Of a DNA stretch of 64,000 bases, positions 1 to 8,509 are shown in pieces. The stretch is from Leptospira brenneri. GTDB taxonomy: Bacteria; Spirochaetota; Leptospiria; Leptospirales; Leptospiraceae. Location of the stretch: NCBI RefSeq assembly GCF_002812125.1, contig NZ_NPDQ01000007.1:124001-188000 (forward strand). Reading direction: 5' to 3'. The notes below the pieces were generated by a model. It worked only from the letters and a program-made list of their open reading frames with translations. It was not told where the DNA came from and did no database searches. The translations under genes were made by a program, and so were the position numbers. Position 1 is the first letter of the stretch, and each line of letters begins with the position of its first letter.

Positions 1-89
1 GTTTGTATTCTAACGTGACTGCCTTCGGACTAGCCATAAAACCTCTAAAAAAGAAGAAGCGCCAAAAGGGAATTTCCCTAAGCCAATGA
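1..89 (+). CDS. possible 3' end of a gene cut by the window edge
   Basis: One plus-strand frame is open from the left edge and stops with TGA at 87-89. It would encode about 28 residues with a basic tail that includes KKKKR. Such a lysine-rich end is seen at the C-terminus of many membrane proteins, but there is too little sequence to name a family and the frame could be open by chance. The rest of the stretch up to 235 holds no gene that I can support. Confidence 0.25.
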   Translation, partial: LYSNVTAFGLAIKPLKKKKRQKGISLSQ

Positions 90-235
90 CGATGGCAACA
101 CTTCTACTCCATCCAAAGCAAATATTTTAAGAGTGCAAGCGTTTAACAATAAAATAGCGGAACAGAAAATTCTTGCGGTAAGTACGAAAAATAAGATAGG
201 TTTAATCCCTGATTTTGCTACGTCTTGCGTACTTA

Positions 236-862
236 TTAATCAAAGATTTTGATCTTCGGTAAACCTAAGTTGTAACGAACCGCAACAACACGGATACAAA
301 CAACGACAGTTGCAGAGATAATTAGATTTAAATTATCACTTACATTTAAAAAATTTAGGAAAATGTATAATACCGATCCCACCAAACAAGCAGTAGCATA
401 GATTTCTTTTCTGAATATAAATGGAACTTCATTCATAAGAGTATCTCGAATGACACCGCCGAAGATTGCAGAAATCATTCCTAGGAGTGCAGAGGCAAAA
501 AAATTCACTCCATGATCCAAAGCAATCCTTGTCCCGAGCACTGTATAAATTCCTATGCCAAGAGTATCAAAAAGAAATAACTCATCTCTTAGTTTTGCAA
601 GTAATCGTGGCAAAAGAATGACAAGAAGAAACCCCACAAAGATGGACCAAAGAATATTTTCATCTCGAACCCAAGAAACTGGGTAATTTCCCAGGGTAAT
701 GTCTCGTAAAGTCCCACCACCAATCGCAGTGATGAAACCTGTGAAAAATACACTGAAAAGATCATGGTGATGGTCTTTATGTTCCAAAGCTGCAAGGGCT
801 CCAGATATCGTAAAAACCATGATGCCCGAAAGTCCAATGTAATAAGAAAAACTAAATTCCAC
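236..862 (-). CDS. TRIC/UPF0126-family membrane channel protein
   Basis: This 208-residue protein has about seven hydrophobic segments arranged as two similar halves. Each half carries a glycine-rich motif, GGGTLRD near residue 50 and GGVIRD near residue 136, which are hallmarks of the bacterial trimeric intracellular cation channel family (UPF0126, formerly called glycine transporters). The length matches the family. The start is GTG at 862. Family members are inner-membrane potassium-permeable channels in the cases studied; the ion carried here is not known. It diverges from the large lipoprotein gene that begins at 947, so the 84 bases between them must hold both promoters. Confidence 0.85.
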   Translation of the reverse strand: MEFSFSYYIGLSGIMVFTISGALAALEHKDHHHDLFSVFFTGFITAIGGGTLRDITLGNYPVSWVRDENILWSIFVGFLLVILLPRLLAKLRDELFLFDTLGIGIYTVLGTRIALDHGVNFFASALLGMISAIFGGVIRDTLMNEVPFIFRKEIYATACLVGSVLYIFLNFLNVSDNLNLIISATVVVCIRVVAVRYNLGLPKIKIFD

Positions 863-946
863 GAATTCTAACCTACTTTTCCCATTTAGACAGAAATAAA
901 ATGACGTTCTCCCTAGCTTTCAATTGTTGTATAAAGTAGAGATATT

Positions 947-3900
947 ATGAAATCTTTTTCATTCATTAGGAATGCCATTCTCATCCCTACCCTTCTATTC
1001 CAGGCATGTATCCCTAGTTTGTCCAAAGGTTTTTTACAATCCGTTTCCGACGTCCTCCAACTCCGCAGTTTGGTCAATCCTGGATCTACAGGCCCACACA
1101 ATGTATCCTTCACTGTATCCGGTCTTCTCGGTTCTAACTTAATCATAAATTTAAATTCCGGTGTTGAAACCAAGACAATCAACGCTAATGGTTCGTACCA
1201 ATTCACAACGAATCTCACAACCGGGAGTAATTTTGACGTAACAATCAATACCCAGCCAACTCTTCCCATCCAAACTTGTTCTGTCAGTGGAGGAACAGGA
1301 GTGGTGGGATATGGCGATGTCACATCAATCATCGTGAATTGTGACCCTTTGCGTTATACCATTGGAGGAACCATCACTGGTCTAGATGGAGTCACTGGTC
1401 TTGTTCTCACCAATTCTTTTGATGGATCCACATTGAATGTAGCGGTAGCTTCAGGAGCCTTTGCTTTTACTCAAACCTATTTAGATGGAACTACTTATAA
1501 TGTATCCGTGACCACACAACCAAATCATCCAGTCCAAAATTGTGTCACAACAAACGGTGCTGGAACCATCGCTGGAACCAATATTACCAATATTACAATC
1601 GCTTGTACATCAACTGCCTTCCCCATTGAAGTCACCGCCGTCGGGATCGCATCGGGAACATTATCCATTCGGAATAATAATACAGAGTTACTCACCATTT
1701 CCACCAACGGATTACACCGGTTCCCGACAAACATCATAACAAACAATTCGTATAGTCTTCAAATCATTTCCACCCCAGCAAACCACCAATGTGTTCTTTC
1801 CTCTACAGGAGGAACCGTAACGGGAACCATATCTGTTCTTGCCAATTGTTTTAGTGTCTTAAGTATGAATCCTTCCAATGGAGGGGTTCTCCAACCGACA
1901 GAAAGTCTTCGGTTACAATTTTCGGATGAAATCAATGCCGGCAGTTGTGTTGGGTCCAGTGGTACATTAAACACTACTTTGAGTATGCCAATCCAGTTTG
2001 CAGTGGCAACAACCACTCTAACGAATGACACTCTCATTGTTTCACCAGCAGCGACAGATTCCTGGGCCGCTGGTCATAAAACCCTAACACTCAGCTGTAA
2101 TAGTGTGGGTGGACATCCCCTTTCCTCATCAGTCACTTTACTTTATCTGATTCCATCGAACATTCGTTATGTTTCTGCTTCCGGATTTGATATAAATCCT
2201 GGTAATACTGCCGCATCACCGAAAAGAAATATCCAAGCTGCCATCGATGACTTCGGTGGATGTGCCAGCGGAGACTGTGCTGTACTTGTAGAAGCCGGCA
2301 CCTACGATTCTTCGGCCGTTGGAGATCGAATCCAACTCGTTTCTGGTGTATCCCTTTACGGAAGTTATACTACTGGATTTTCAAGTCAAGATACAACGCT
2401 GGATACATCCATTATAACGATGGCCACTACACCTGCTAGTTGCGCAGCCGCAACAGCAACAAATCCCTGTGCCCCCATATTTGCAGACCTTACTGTTACG
2501 ACCACCACTGTCGTTTCTGGATTTGATATACAAGCAGGTTTAACTCCCGCGCCTTACATGGCCGGTGTATCCTTAAATGCGACAAGTTTCGTCCGTTTCA
2601 TTAATAACAAGGTCGGAGGAGGAAGGGCAGTTAGTGGGACTTACGGAATATTTGCCCTAAATAGCAATCCTTACTTGATACTTAATGTGATCGGTGGTGG
2701 CAGATGTAGTGCGGATGCTTGCACTTCTGTCGGGGTATATATGTCCTCAGTGGGCACTCTGACTCCAGTCCTTCTCTCCAATTCCATTTCTAGCGGAGGC
2801 CTTAATTCGATCATCAACGCCAATTCCAAAGGAGTTCAATATGTAGGATCCGCCGGAATGATTGTTTCAAACATCCGAGGGAATGCCATCACTGCTGAGA
2901 GTATGAATGCAGACCCTGTTTTATCAACTGGTTCCACAAGTGTAGGATTCGAAATCACTTCCGGAGCTAGTTCCACAGGCATTCTTTCTGGAAATATTAT
3001 CAACGCCCTAAACTCCTACAGGTCTTCTGGAGTGAAGATCAGTGTAGCAACCAGCGTGGAAATCGGTTCTGCCACACAAGGTAACTTAATCCGAAGTGGA
3101 AACGGCGGGACTGAATCTTATGGTGTTTTTCTTTTGAGTGGACATATCGTTAGAAGAAATGTGATCGAAGTAGGAAATGTGTCAACACCGACCTTCCTCT
3201 CAACAGCTTCTGGAATCTATATGTTTGGAGGAGGAACCACTGCTACCTTCGAGAACAATTCCATTACAGTGGGTGACTCATCAACGACCGCAACGGCATT
3301 GGTATATGGGATTCGAGGTAACGGACTGAATACAGCTTCTATTATTTCCGGAAATTACATTCGTTTAGGAAGGGTCAACGGAGGTTCAACCTCTTCTACG
3401 GTAGCAGGGATTAGTTTATCTTCTGCTGGAGCGATGTTAGTTTCCAATAATTGGATTCAAAATGGTAGAAGTTCACACTATGCAAGAGGAATAGAAATAT
3501 CAAGTGTGACTACTCCCTTAAGAATTTATCACAATACTGTGAACAGTGGAATCAGCGATACATCAACTGAAACCGCATTATTCATTGCGAGTCTTTCCAC
3601 TTCCATGGACATTCAAAACAATGTGTTTATGGTGAATAGTAACACAGGCAGTAATACTTGTATTTATAACGCAGGCCTAGGCATTCAAACTGCAATTAAG
3701 TATAATGTATTATTTAACTGCCCCAATCATGTGTATCATAATGCGTCAATTTATTCTATCTGTGCCGGCGGAATTCCCGGTACACTCAGTTGTTCTGTAC
3801 CACTTGGAACTGCCGCCAACTTTGGGAATAACCTAAATATCGATCCCGACTTTGTGTTAAACTTTGGAACGATTGCAGTTTATACTCCGAAAACGACGAG

Positions 3901-4030
3901 TCCCTGTTTGATTACAAAATCAACAAACCAAATCATTACAGATAGTTTTAATGGAAGTGGGACGAGGCCGGGAAGTGATGGTGCTGTTAGTCTAGGTGCT
4001 GTAGAATATGATCAAGCCTGCACACCTTAA
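947..4030 (+). CDS. large surface lipoprotein with Ig-like repeats and a right-handed beta-helix
   Basis: The 1,027-residue product begins with a lipoprotein signal peptide ending in LLFQAC, so Cys21 is the likely lipidated residue. Three related segments of about 80-90 residues follow (roughly 50-133, 134-222 and 223-302). They share a pattern of a GT-rich strand, a central N-x-SY or similar turn, and a closing pair of cysteines. Next comes an Ig-like segment (about 303-405) with an LQFSDEI core. From about residue 406 the protein resembles DUF1565 (YVSASGFDINPGN...IQAAIDDF) and continues as many short N- and G-rich strands typical of parallel beta-helices. Leptospira has several such exported lipoproteins; adhesion or polysaccharide binding is only a guess. 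It seems to be a single-gene unit with a hairpin just after the stop. Confidence 0.8.
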   Translation: MKSFSFIRNAILIPTLLFQACIPSLSKGFLQSVSDVLQLRSLVNPGSTGPHNVSFTVSGLLGSNLIINLNSGVETKTINANGSYQFTTNLTTGSNFDVTINTQPTLPIQTCSVSGGTGVVGYGDVTSIIVNCDPLRYTIGGTITGLDGVTGLVLTNSFDGSTLNVAVASGAFAFTQTYLDGTTYNVSVTTQPNHPVQNCVTTNGAGTIAGTNITNITIACTSTAFPIEVTAVGIASGTLSIRNNNTELLTISTNGLHRFPTNIITNNSYSLQIISTPANHQCVLSSTGGTVTGTISVLANCFSVLSMNPSNGGVLQPTESLRLQFSDEINAGSCVGSSGTLNTTLSMPIQFAVATTTLTNDTLIVSPAATDSWAAGHKTLTLSCNSVGGHPLSSSVTLLYLIPSNIRYVSASGFDINPGNTAASPKRNIQAAIDDFGGCASGDCAVLVEAGTYDSSAVGDRIQLVSGVSLYGSYTTGFSSQDTTLDTSIITMATTPASCAAATATNPCAPIFADLTVTTTTVVSGFDIQAGLTPAPYMAGVSLNATSFVRFINNKVGGGRAVSGTYGIFALNSNPYLILNVIGGGRCSADACTSVGVYMSSVGTLTPVLLSNSISSGGLNSIINANSKGVQYVGSAGMIVSNIRGNAITAESMNADPVLSTGSTSVGFEITSGASSTGILSGNIINALNSYRSSGVKISVATSVEIGSATQGNLIRSGNGGTESYGVFLLSGHIVRRNVIEVGNVSTPTFLSTASGIYMFGGGTTATFENNSITVGDSSTTATALVYGIRGNGLNTASIISGNYIRLGRVNGGSTSSTVAGISLSSAGAMLVSNNWIQNGRSSHYARGIEISSVTTPLRIYHNTVNSGISDTSTETALFIASLSTSMDIQNNVFMVNSNTGSNTCIYNAGLGIQTAIKYNVLFNCPNHVYHNASIYSICAGGIPGTLSCSVPLGTAANFGNNLNIDPDFVLNFGTIAVYTPKTTSPCLITKSTNQIITDSFNGSGTRPGSDGAVSLGAVEYDQACTP

Positions 4031-4050
4031 CCAATACAATATTGGTTAGG
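4026..4050 (+). terminator. hairpin at the end of the beta-helix lipoprotein gene
   Basis: The arms AACCAATA (4029-4036) and TATTGGTT (4040-4047) are a perfect inverted repeat with a three-base loop. Flanking bases extend the stem to about 11 pairs with one G-U. The stem includes the TAA stop codon. No T-run follows on the plus strand, so it may protect the 3' end of the transcript rather than terminate it. Confidence 0.45.
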
Positions 4051-4102
4051 TGCGAAAGCGAATATGGCTGATTGCAGAGTATCGATTTTTACTAACTCGT
4101 AT

Positions 4103-5149
4103 CTAAGGTAAAACGTAAATTCCCACTCGGTCGTTGTACAAACTTCCAATATATAATTGTCTTTTTTTCTCTAATACACTCGTTACTTCTTTTAAATGTT
4201 CTCCACCTGGATCCTGTAAAGTCATAAGCACCTTTCCATTTCCATCCATCTTAAGCGCATATCCATATGGTTCTGGTTTTGGCCAAAGGAATTTAGGAAG
4301 AAAAGAAATCATCCTTTTGACAACAGGAGAAGGATGCATATTGTCCATTCGGTCATTTCTTACTGTGAAAAGAGCCACCCAAAAATCCCCAGATTCATTC
4401 CGAGTGATATTATCTGGGAAACCAGGTAAATTTTCAATCACTGTTTCTTTGGAGCCTTTTTTCGGACCCTTTAACCAAAGTTTAGTGATTCTATAACGAT
4501 AAGTTTCGTTCACTAGCAAATAGTCTTCATTCTTAGATAAAGCAATCCCATTTGCGAAATATAAGCCGTCCGCAAGTAATTCGGTTTCTTTCGTTTTTGG
4601 ATCGTAAACAAAAACACGCCCATATGGTCTTGCTTCCAAAAGATCATATAAGTATTCTTTTTGTTCATATACAGAAGCATCAGAAAAGTAAATTTTTCCA
4701 TCCGAAGCAATATCAACATCATCCGTAAATTTAAATGGTTTGCCTTTGTATTCGGAAACAAGAACCGTAATCTTACCTTCTTTATCCAAAGAAAGAAGGC
4801 CACGGTAGGCATCTGCGATAATTAAATTCCCTAATTTATCAAACTGAATTCCAAGTGGACGCCCACCAGTTTTAGCAATTGGTTTAATTTCCCCTTTCAG
4901 GGTAATGCGAATGATACGACCGTCTTTATCTCCTCCATAAATATTGCCATCAGTATCTACTTCTAAAGATTCCAAACCTTTTACCTTACCAATTGCGAGT
5001 AGAATTGACTTTTGCAATTCTGTGTTAGGTGTATAAACACCAACGGATTCTGGTTTGGTGGGAGGTTCGTAAGCCACTGGGTCAAATGACTTACATGCAA
5101 AGAAGGCAGAGAAAACAAATAGATAGATTAGAATATATTTCTGTTTCAT
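4103..5149 (-). CDS. strictosidine synthase/SMP-30-like beta-propeller lipoprotein
   Basis: I place the start at ATG 5149, giving 348 residues, because this reveals a lipoprotein signal (MKQKYILIYLFVFSAFFAC) and an ATGA overlap with the stop of the upstream acyltransferase gene. The mature protein has the repeating G-N-I-Y / G-K-I-Y / D-G-R pattern of a six-bladed propeller. Motifs such as GRPLG, FTDDVDIASDGKIYFSD, FANGIALS and LPGFPDNITR match the strictosidine synthase-like/APMAP branch of the SMP-30 superfamily. Bacterial members are thought to be lactonases or esterases that use a bound metal ion. The substrate here is unknown. Translational coupling to an acyltransferase suggests a shared envelope or lipid role, which is inference. 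Confidence 0.75.
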   Translation of the reverse strand: MKQKYILIYLFVFSAFFACKSFDPVAYEPPTKPESVGVYTPNTELQKSILLAIGKVKGLESLEVDTDGNIYGGDKDGRIIRITLKGEIKPIAKTGGRPLGIQFDKLGNLIIADAYRGLLSLDKEGKITVLVSEYKGKPFKFTDDVDIASDGKIYFSDASVYEQKEYLYDLLEARPYGRVFVYDPKTKETELLADGLYFANGIALSKNEDYLLVNETYRYRITKLWLKGPKKGSKETVIENLPGFPDNITRNESGDFWVALFTVRNDRMDNMHPSPVVKRMISFLPKFLWPKPEPYGYALKMDGNGKVLMTLQDPGGEHLKEVTSVLEKKRQLYIGSLYNDRVGIYVLP

Positions 5150-6024
5150 TTTGATTGTTTTTCCTTTTCGATCAAAGTATCTTTCAAAGCCCATCTTTCG
5201 TCCACCCATCGTTTCATTTTTTTAGACATAGGTGCGAACTGTTCGTTTTCTTCTATTGGAACTTCTGAGGCAGGGATCACATCCACAAACACTTTTAGTT
5301 TACGAATTTTACCTTGCATCAATTCCAGAAAACTAGGATTTTCTGTAGGATAAACTATCGTTAAATCAATAAAAGCATCAAGCGAATTCTTTAGTGCCGT
5401 AGATACAACCGAGATTCCACCACTGTGCGGGCGAAGTAAATGTTGGTAGGGATTTTTTTTCAGTAGTTTTTTGACGCGTTCTGGGGTCCGACGATGACCT
5501 TCGAGAAAGTTTAAAATTGAAAAAGGCATCCCATTAAACTTCTCACAAACTTTTTTAACGTTTTCTAAGTCTTTAGTAGCAAGTTCTGGATTTTTTTTTA
5601 ACTGCTCCTTGGTACTTCTTTTTACAAAAGGGAAATCAAGAGCAAGCCAGGCATGCCCAAGAATCGGAACATATCTCAAAGAATCTTTAATAAAAAAACG
5701 AATGAGAGGAATTCTACGATTTAGAACAGATTGGATGATGTAGATATCAGACCAAGATTGGTGGTTACAAATGATCATATAACGCCCATCTTTTTTTAAA
5801 TCCTTATAACCATCACCAATCACTTCGAATTGTACGCCGTATAAAAATCTCGAAATTCTATAGTTGTTTTCGATCCAAATCTCTCCAACTTTTAACAACA
5901 ATCTGTCGCCTAGCCTTCTGAGCGAACCAGTCGTTACCAACTTCCAAATATATAGCGGGTACATAGTTGGTATGATCGACAATAAATTCAAAAGAAATAA
6001 AATGTATGCAATGATTAAACCCAA
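5146..6024 (-). CDS. 1-acyl-glycerol-3-phosphate acyltransferase-like (PlsC/YihG type)
   Basis: This 292-residue protein has an N-terminal membrane segment (about 1-30). It carries the LPLAT catalytic block NHQSWSD, which is the H-x4-D motif, and the EGHR block (about residue 175) that binds the acyl-acceptor phosphate in this family. The overall arrangement, with a membrane anchor, LDFPFVKRS and FLEGHRRTPE, is closer to the YihG/LCLAT branch than to the short PlsC. It would acylate a lysophospholipid at the inner membrane. The start is a TTG at 6024, preceded by a clear AGGAG six bases upstream. Its stop overlaps the start of the propeller lipoprotein gene. Confidence 0.85.
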   Translation of the reverse strand: MGLIIAYILFLLNLLSIIPTMYPLYIWKLVTTGSLRRLGDRLLLKVGEIWIENNYRISRFLYGVQFEVIGDGYKDLKKDGRYMIICNHQSWSDIYIIQSVLNRRIPLIRFFIKDSLRYVPILGHAWLALDFPFVKRSTKEQLKKNPELATKDLENVKKVCEKFNGMPFSILNFLEGHRRTPERVKKLLKKNPYQHLLRPHSGGISVVSTALKNSLDAFIDLTIVYPTENPSFLELMQGKIRKLKVFVDVIPASEVPIEENEQFAPMSKKMKRWVDERWALKDTLIEKEKQSK

Positions 6025-6030
6025 ACAAAT

Positions 6031-6035
6031 CTCCT
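6031..6035 (-). promoter_or_regulatory. ribosome binding site deciding a TTG start
   Basis: On the minus strand AGGAG lies six bases before the TTG at 6024. This supports TTG as the start of the acyltransferase, since no ATG or GTG lies in a better position. Confidence 0.7.
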
Positions 6036-6037
6036 AT

Positions 6038-7270
6038 TTAATACGAAGTACCGATTCCAAGAATCGTAACATCATCCATCATAGAGGAACTTCCTCTAAA
6101 TGAATGAAAATCATTCATGAGCGAACTAATTGTATCGACCAAATTTAGATCCAGACTTCTAGCAGATGCAAAACTGGAAAGCAATTTGGTCTCTCCCAAA
6201 AGATTTCCTTCTTCATTTTCTTGTTCCAAATATCCATCAGAAATCATAAACAATCGATCCCCCAAACCAAAAGCCAAAGAATGATTTGAGTATTCGACAT
6301 CTTTCTCTAAACCCAACATAACTCCAGACTCTGTGAGAGCGATGATTTCATCTTTTTTCACTACATAAGGTTCATTATGACCTGCGGAAGAATAGGTCAA
6401 TTGGTTTTCTTCTAAATTTAAATCAACAATAACTGCAGTGAACTGGTTGGACTTTTTTCCATACCGGTCTATAAAAATTCGATTTAATTCATAAAGAACA
6501 TCTGCAGGATAATTACGATTGTGTTTAATATGATCGTATTCAGCCTTGATCGCCATCGTAATGAGTGCCGCCTGTACACCATGACCGATAGCATCTGCTA
6601 AAAATAATCTGATCTTAGATTTTTCTAAACGAATCACATCAAATATATCTCCACCAACTTCCGCCATAGGCTCAAATGCCGAACCAAAATCCAAGTGTGC
6701 AACATATCTTAAACCCAATGGTAAAATGTTCTGTTGGATTGTTTTTGCCGTTTCTAAATCCTCTTGGATGATTTTTAAGGATTGGGTCAACTTGGCCGTT
6801 CTTTCTTTAACAATTTCTTCCAAGTTTTCATTCTGCAAACGAAGTTCCCTATTTTTCTGAATGAGAACCTGATTTTCTCTTTGTTCTGCGTTGCGAATCC
6901 TGGCAGTTAACAACTTTAAAAGAGTTAATGTCATATCGGGATTAGTCTGAATCAAACGATGAAAATCTTCTCGCGTAAGTTCATAAAGAACGGAATCTTC
7001 CTTTGCAGAAATATTAACAGTACGAGGTGCTGAATCAATTAGAGCAATTTCTCCAAAATAATCACCGGAAACTAAATCACCGATCACAAGAATTTCTTGT
7101 TTACTCTCATCCAAATATTTCCAAACTTCGACAACCCCAGATTCTATAAAATAAAAAGAATCACCTAACGAGTATTGCTGGATAATAAGAGAACCTTTAG
7201 AAAAAAGCACACGTTTCATTTCTTTTTTTAAGAAACTTAAATCTGCTGTTGGTTTCTCCTCAGTTCCCAT
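6038..7270 (-). CDS. cyclic-nucleotide-binding / SpoIIE-type PP2C serine phosphatase
   Basis: The 410-residue protein begins with a cyclic-nucleotide-binding domain (about 20-130) whose phosphate cassette FGEIALIDSAPRTV keeps the Glu and Arg that contact cNMP. A coiled coil with runs of Q, E and R follows (about 130-185). The rest is a SpoIIE/RsbU-like PP2C domain with EVGGDIFDV, FLADAIGHGVQAAL and a terminal DDVTILGIG, which hold the metal-binding aspartates. It is therefore a cytosolic serine phosphatase gated by a nucleotide. Its target is probably a STAS-type antagonist, as known for RsbU-like enzymes. It lies 13 bases upstream of the acyltransferase gene and just downstream of the cupin gene on the same strand. 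Confidence 0.9.
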   Translation of the reverse strand: MGTEEKPTADLSFLKKEMKRVLFSKGSLIIQQYSLGDSFYFIESGVVEVWKYLDESKQEILVIGDLVSGDYFGEIALIDSAPRTVNISAKEDSVLYELTREDFHRLIQTNPDMTLTLLKLLTARIRNAEQRENQVLIQKNRELRLQNENLEEIVKERTAKLTQSLKIIQEDLETAKTIQQNILPLGLRYVAHLDFGSAFEPMAEVGGDIFDVIRLEKSKIRLFLADAIGHGVQAALITMAIKAEYDHIKHNRNYPADVLYELNRIFIDRYGKKSNQFTAVIVDLNLEENQLTYSSAGHNEPYVVKKDEIIALTESGVMLGLEKDVEYSNHSLAFGLGDRLFMISDGYLEQENEEGNLLGETKLLSSFASARSLDLNLVDTISSLMNDFHSFRGSSSMMDDVTILGIGTSY

Positions 7271-7283
7271 ATCTGAATGACCC

Positions 7284-7655
7284 TTATATCTCTTCTTCCC
7301 GATTCACTAAATCTATCGAAAAAGCTGGCTTACAAACTGACCAGTATTCTGCTTCCTCTGGAAATGGATTTGAATATCTTACCTTGGTTCCCTTTTCTAT
7401 AAAAATGGATTCACCTGCAGATAAAATTACGACTTTCCCAGCGACTTCGATTTGTTTTTTACCACGAACCATCAGAGTAAACTCATCGAAGTTAGGTGTT
7501 TGTGAAGGTTCACCCCATCCACTGGGAGCGATCATATGGGCAATGGAGACATCCGAATTTCCCGTAGACGGAATACCAAAATGTTCCGAGATGGTTTTCC
7601 CTCCGGGAACTGGAATTTGGATTGGTTCTCTTTGGTGTTTGAATCCCATACTCAA
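7284..7655 (-). CDS. small cupin-domain protein
   Basis: This 123-residue protein is a single cupin barrel. The segments HMIAPSGWGEPSQTPNFDEFTLMVRGK and LSAGESIFIEKGTKVRYSNP correspond to cupin motifs 1 and 2, although motif 1 has fewer histidines than metal-binding cupins, so metal binding is uncertain. The longest start is TTG at 7655, which makes a TTGA overlap with the SDR stop. An ATG two codons later (7649) is the alternative. The neighbouring SDR gene is upstream on the same strand. The substrate is unknown. Confidence 0.7.
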   Translation of the reverse strand: MSMGFKHQREPIQIPVPGGKTISEHFGIPSTGNSDVSIAHMIAPSGWGEPSQTPNFDEFTLMVRGKKQIEVAGKVVILSAGESIFIEKGTKVRYSNPFPEEAEYWSVCKPAFSIDLVNREEEI

Positions 7656-8509
7656 AAACCAGGAAATTTAAAACTAAATTTATGTTTCAAAAGATCTTCT
7701 GTGTAAGCCCATAAATTTCTTCGTGCAGAAATTTCATAAGACTCGTCAGAACTTTTTGTTATCTTCTTTTTAACAAAGTATTTACCGGACACAGATGTTA
7801 ATGATGGATCTGTGGCCAAAAAAATTGATGTTTCCGCACCCTTATCTTCCGAAATTGCAAAAACGTTTTGAGCAAACGTCAACAGTATCTTCGCTAAACC
7901 TTCGTTATTTTGCCCAAATTTAGTTTTCACAAATCCTGGATGTAAACAATTAACTGTAATTTTTGTTTGGTTCAAACGTTCGGCGAGTTCATAACTAAAG
8001 TAAATATTCATAAGTTTGGATCTTTGGTATTGTTTCCAACCTGAATAATCCTTAGCACCTAATAGATCGTTAAAATCTAAAGATACACCCATATGTGCAC
8101 GTGATGCCACATTCACTATTCTTGCCTCTCCCGCTTTTTTTAAACTAGGTAGTAAACCAAGCGTCAAAACAAAGTAATTTAAATGGTTCAATGCAAATGT
8201 AGATTCAAGCCCTTCTTTGGTAAGCGTATGTTGATCAAAATATGCACCTGCATTATTCAATAAAACATCAATCTTTGGATGATTTTTTCGAATCGTTTCT
8301 GATAATAAAAAAGTTTCTTTTGCCGACGATAGGTCCGCTATATAGGAATGGACTACGGCACCAGTGGTTTGTAAGGAATACACAAGTGCAGCTAATTTAT
8401 CAGCATTACGACCAACTAAAATTAATTCATCTTGGTTTTTGGCAAAGGAATGAGCGCATACCCGCCCGATACCATCAGTGGCACCAGTAACTACAATTAC
8501 CTTGTTCAT
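7652..8509 (-). CDS. short-chain dehydrogenase/reductase (retinol dehydrogenase-like)
   Basis: The 285-residue protein has the SDR cofactor motif TGATDGIG (about 8-15), the NNAGAYFD motif (about 90), a serine in NVASRAH (about 135) and the catalytic YQRSK (about 162-166). Arg and Asn after the glycine-rich loop (VGRNADK) suggest NADP(H) preference. Sequence style is closest to the RDH/WW-oxidoreductase branch, which reduces or oxidises lipophilic alcohols. It sits between the histidine kinase and cupin genes. It begins in an ATGA overlap with the kinase stop, so it is probably co-translated. Confidence 0.85.
   Translation of the reverse strand: MNKVIVVTGATDGIGRVCAHSFAKNQDELILVGRNADKLAALVYSLQTTGAVVHSYIADLSSAKETFLLSETIRKNHPKIDVLLNNAGAYFDQHTLTKEGLESTFALNHLNYFVLTLGLLPSLKKAGEARIVNVASRAHMGVSLDFNDLLGAKDYSGWKQYQRSKLMNIYFSYELAERLNQTKITVNCLHPGFVKTKFGQNNEGLAKILLTFAQNVFAISEDKGAETSIFLATDPSLTSVSGKYFVKKKITKSSDESYEISARRNLWAYTEDLLKHKFSFKFPGF

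Noticed and set aside
179..235. Inverted repeat TAAGTACG (179-186) and CGTACTTA (228-235) next to the TRIC gene stop
   Set aside because: The arms are 41 bases apart and no T-run follows, so neither a terminator nor an operator can be supported.
913..1332. A 139-residue antisense frame over the beta-helix lipoprotein
   Set aside because: It has no motif and lies opposite a well-supported signal peptide and coding region.
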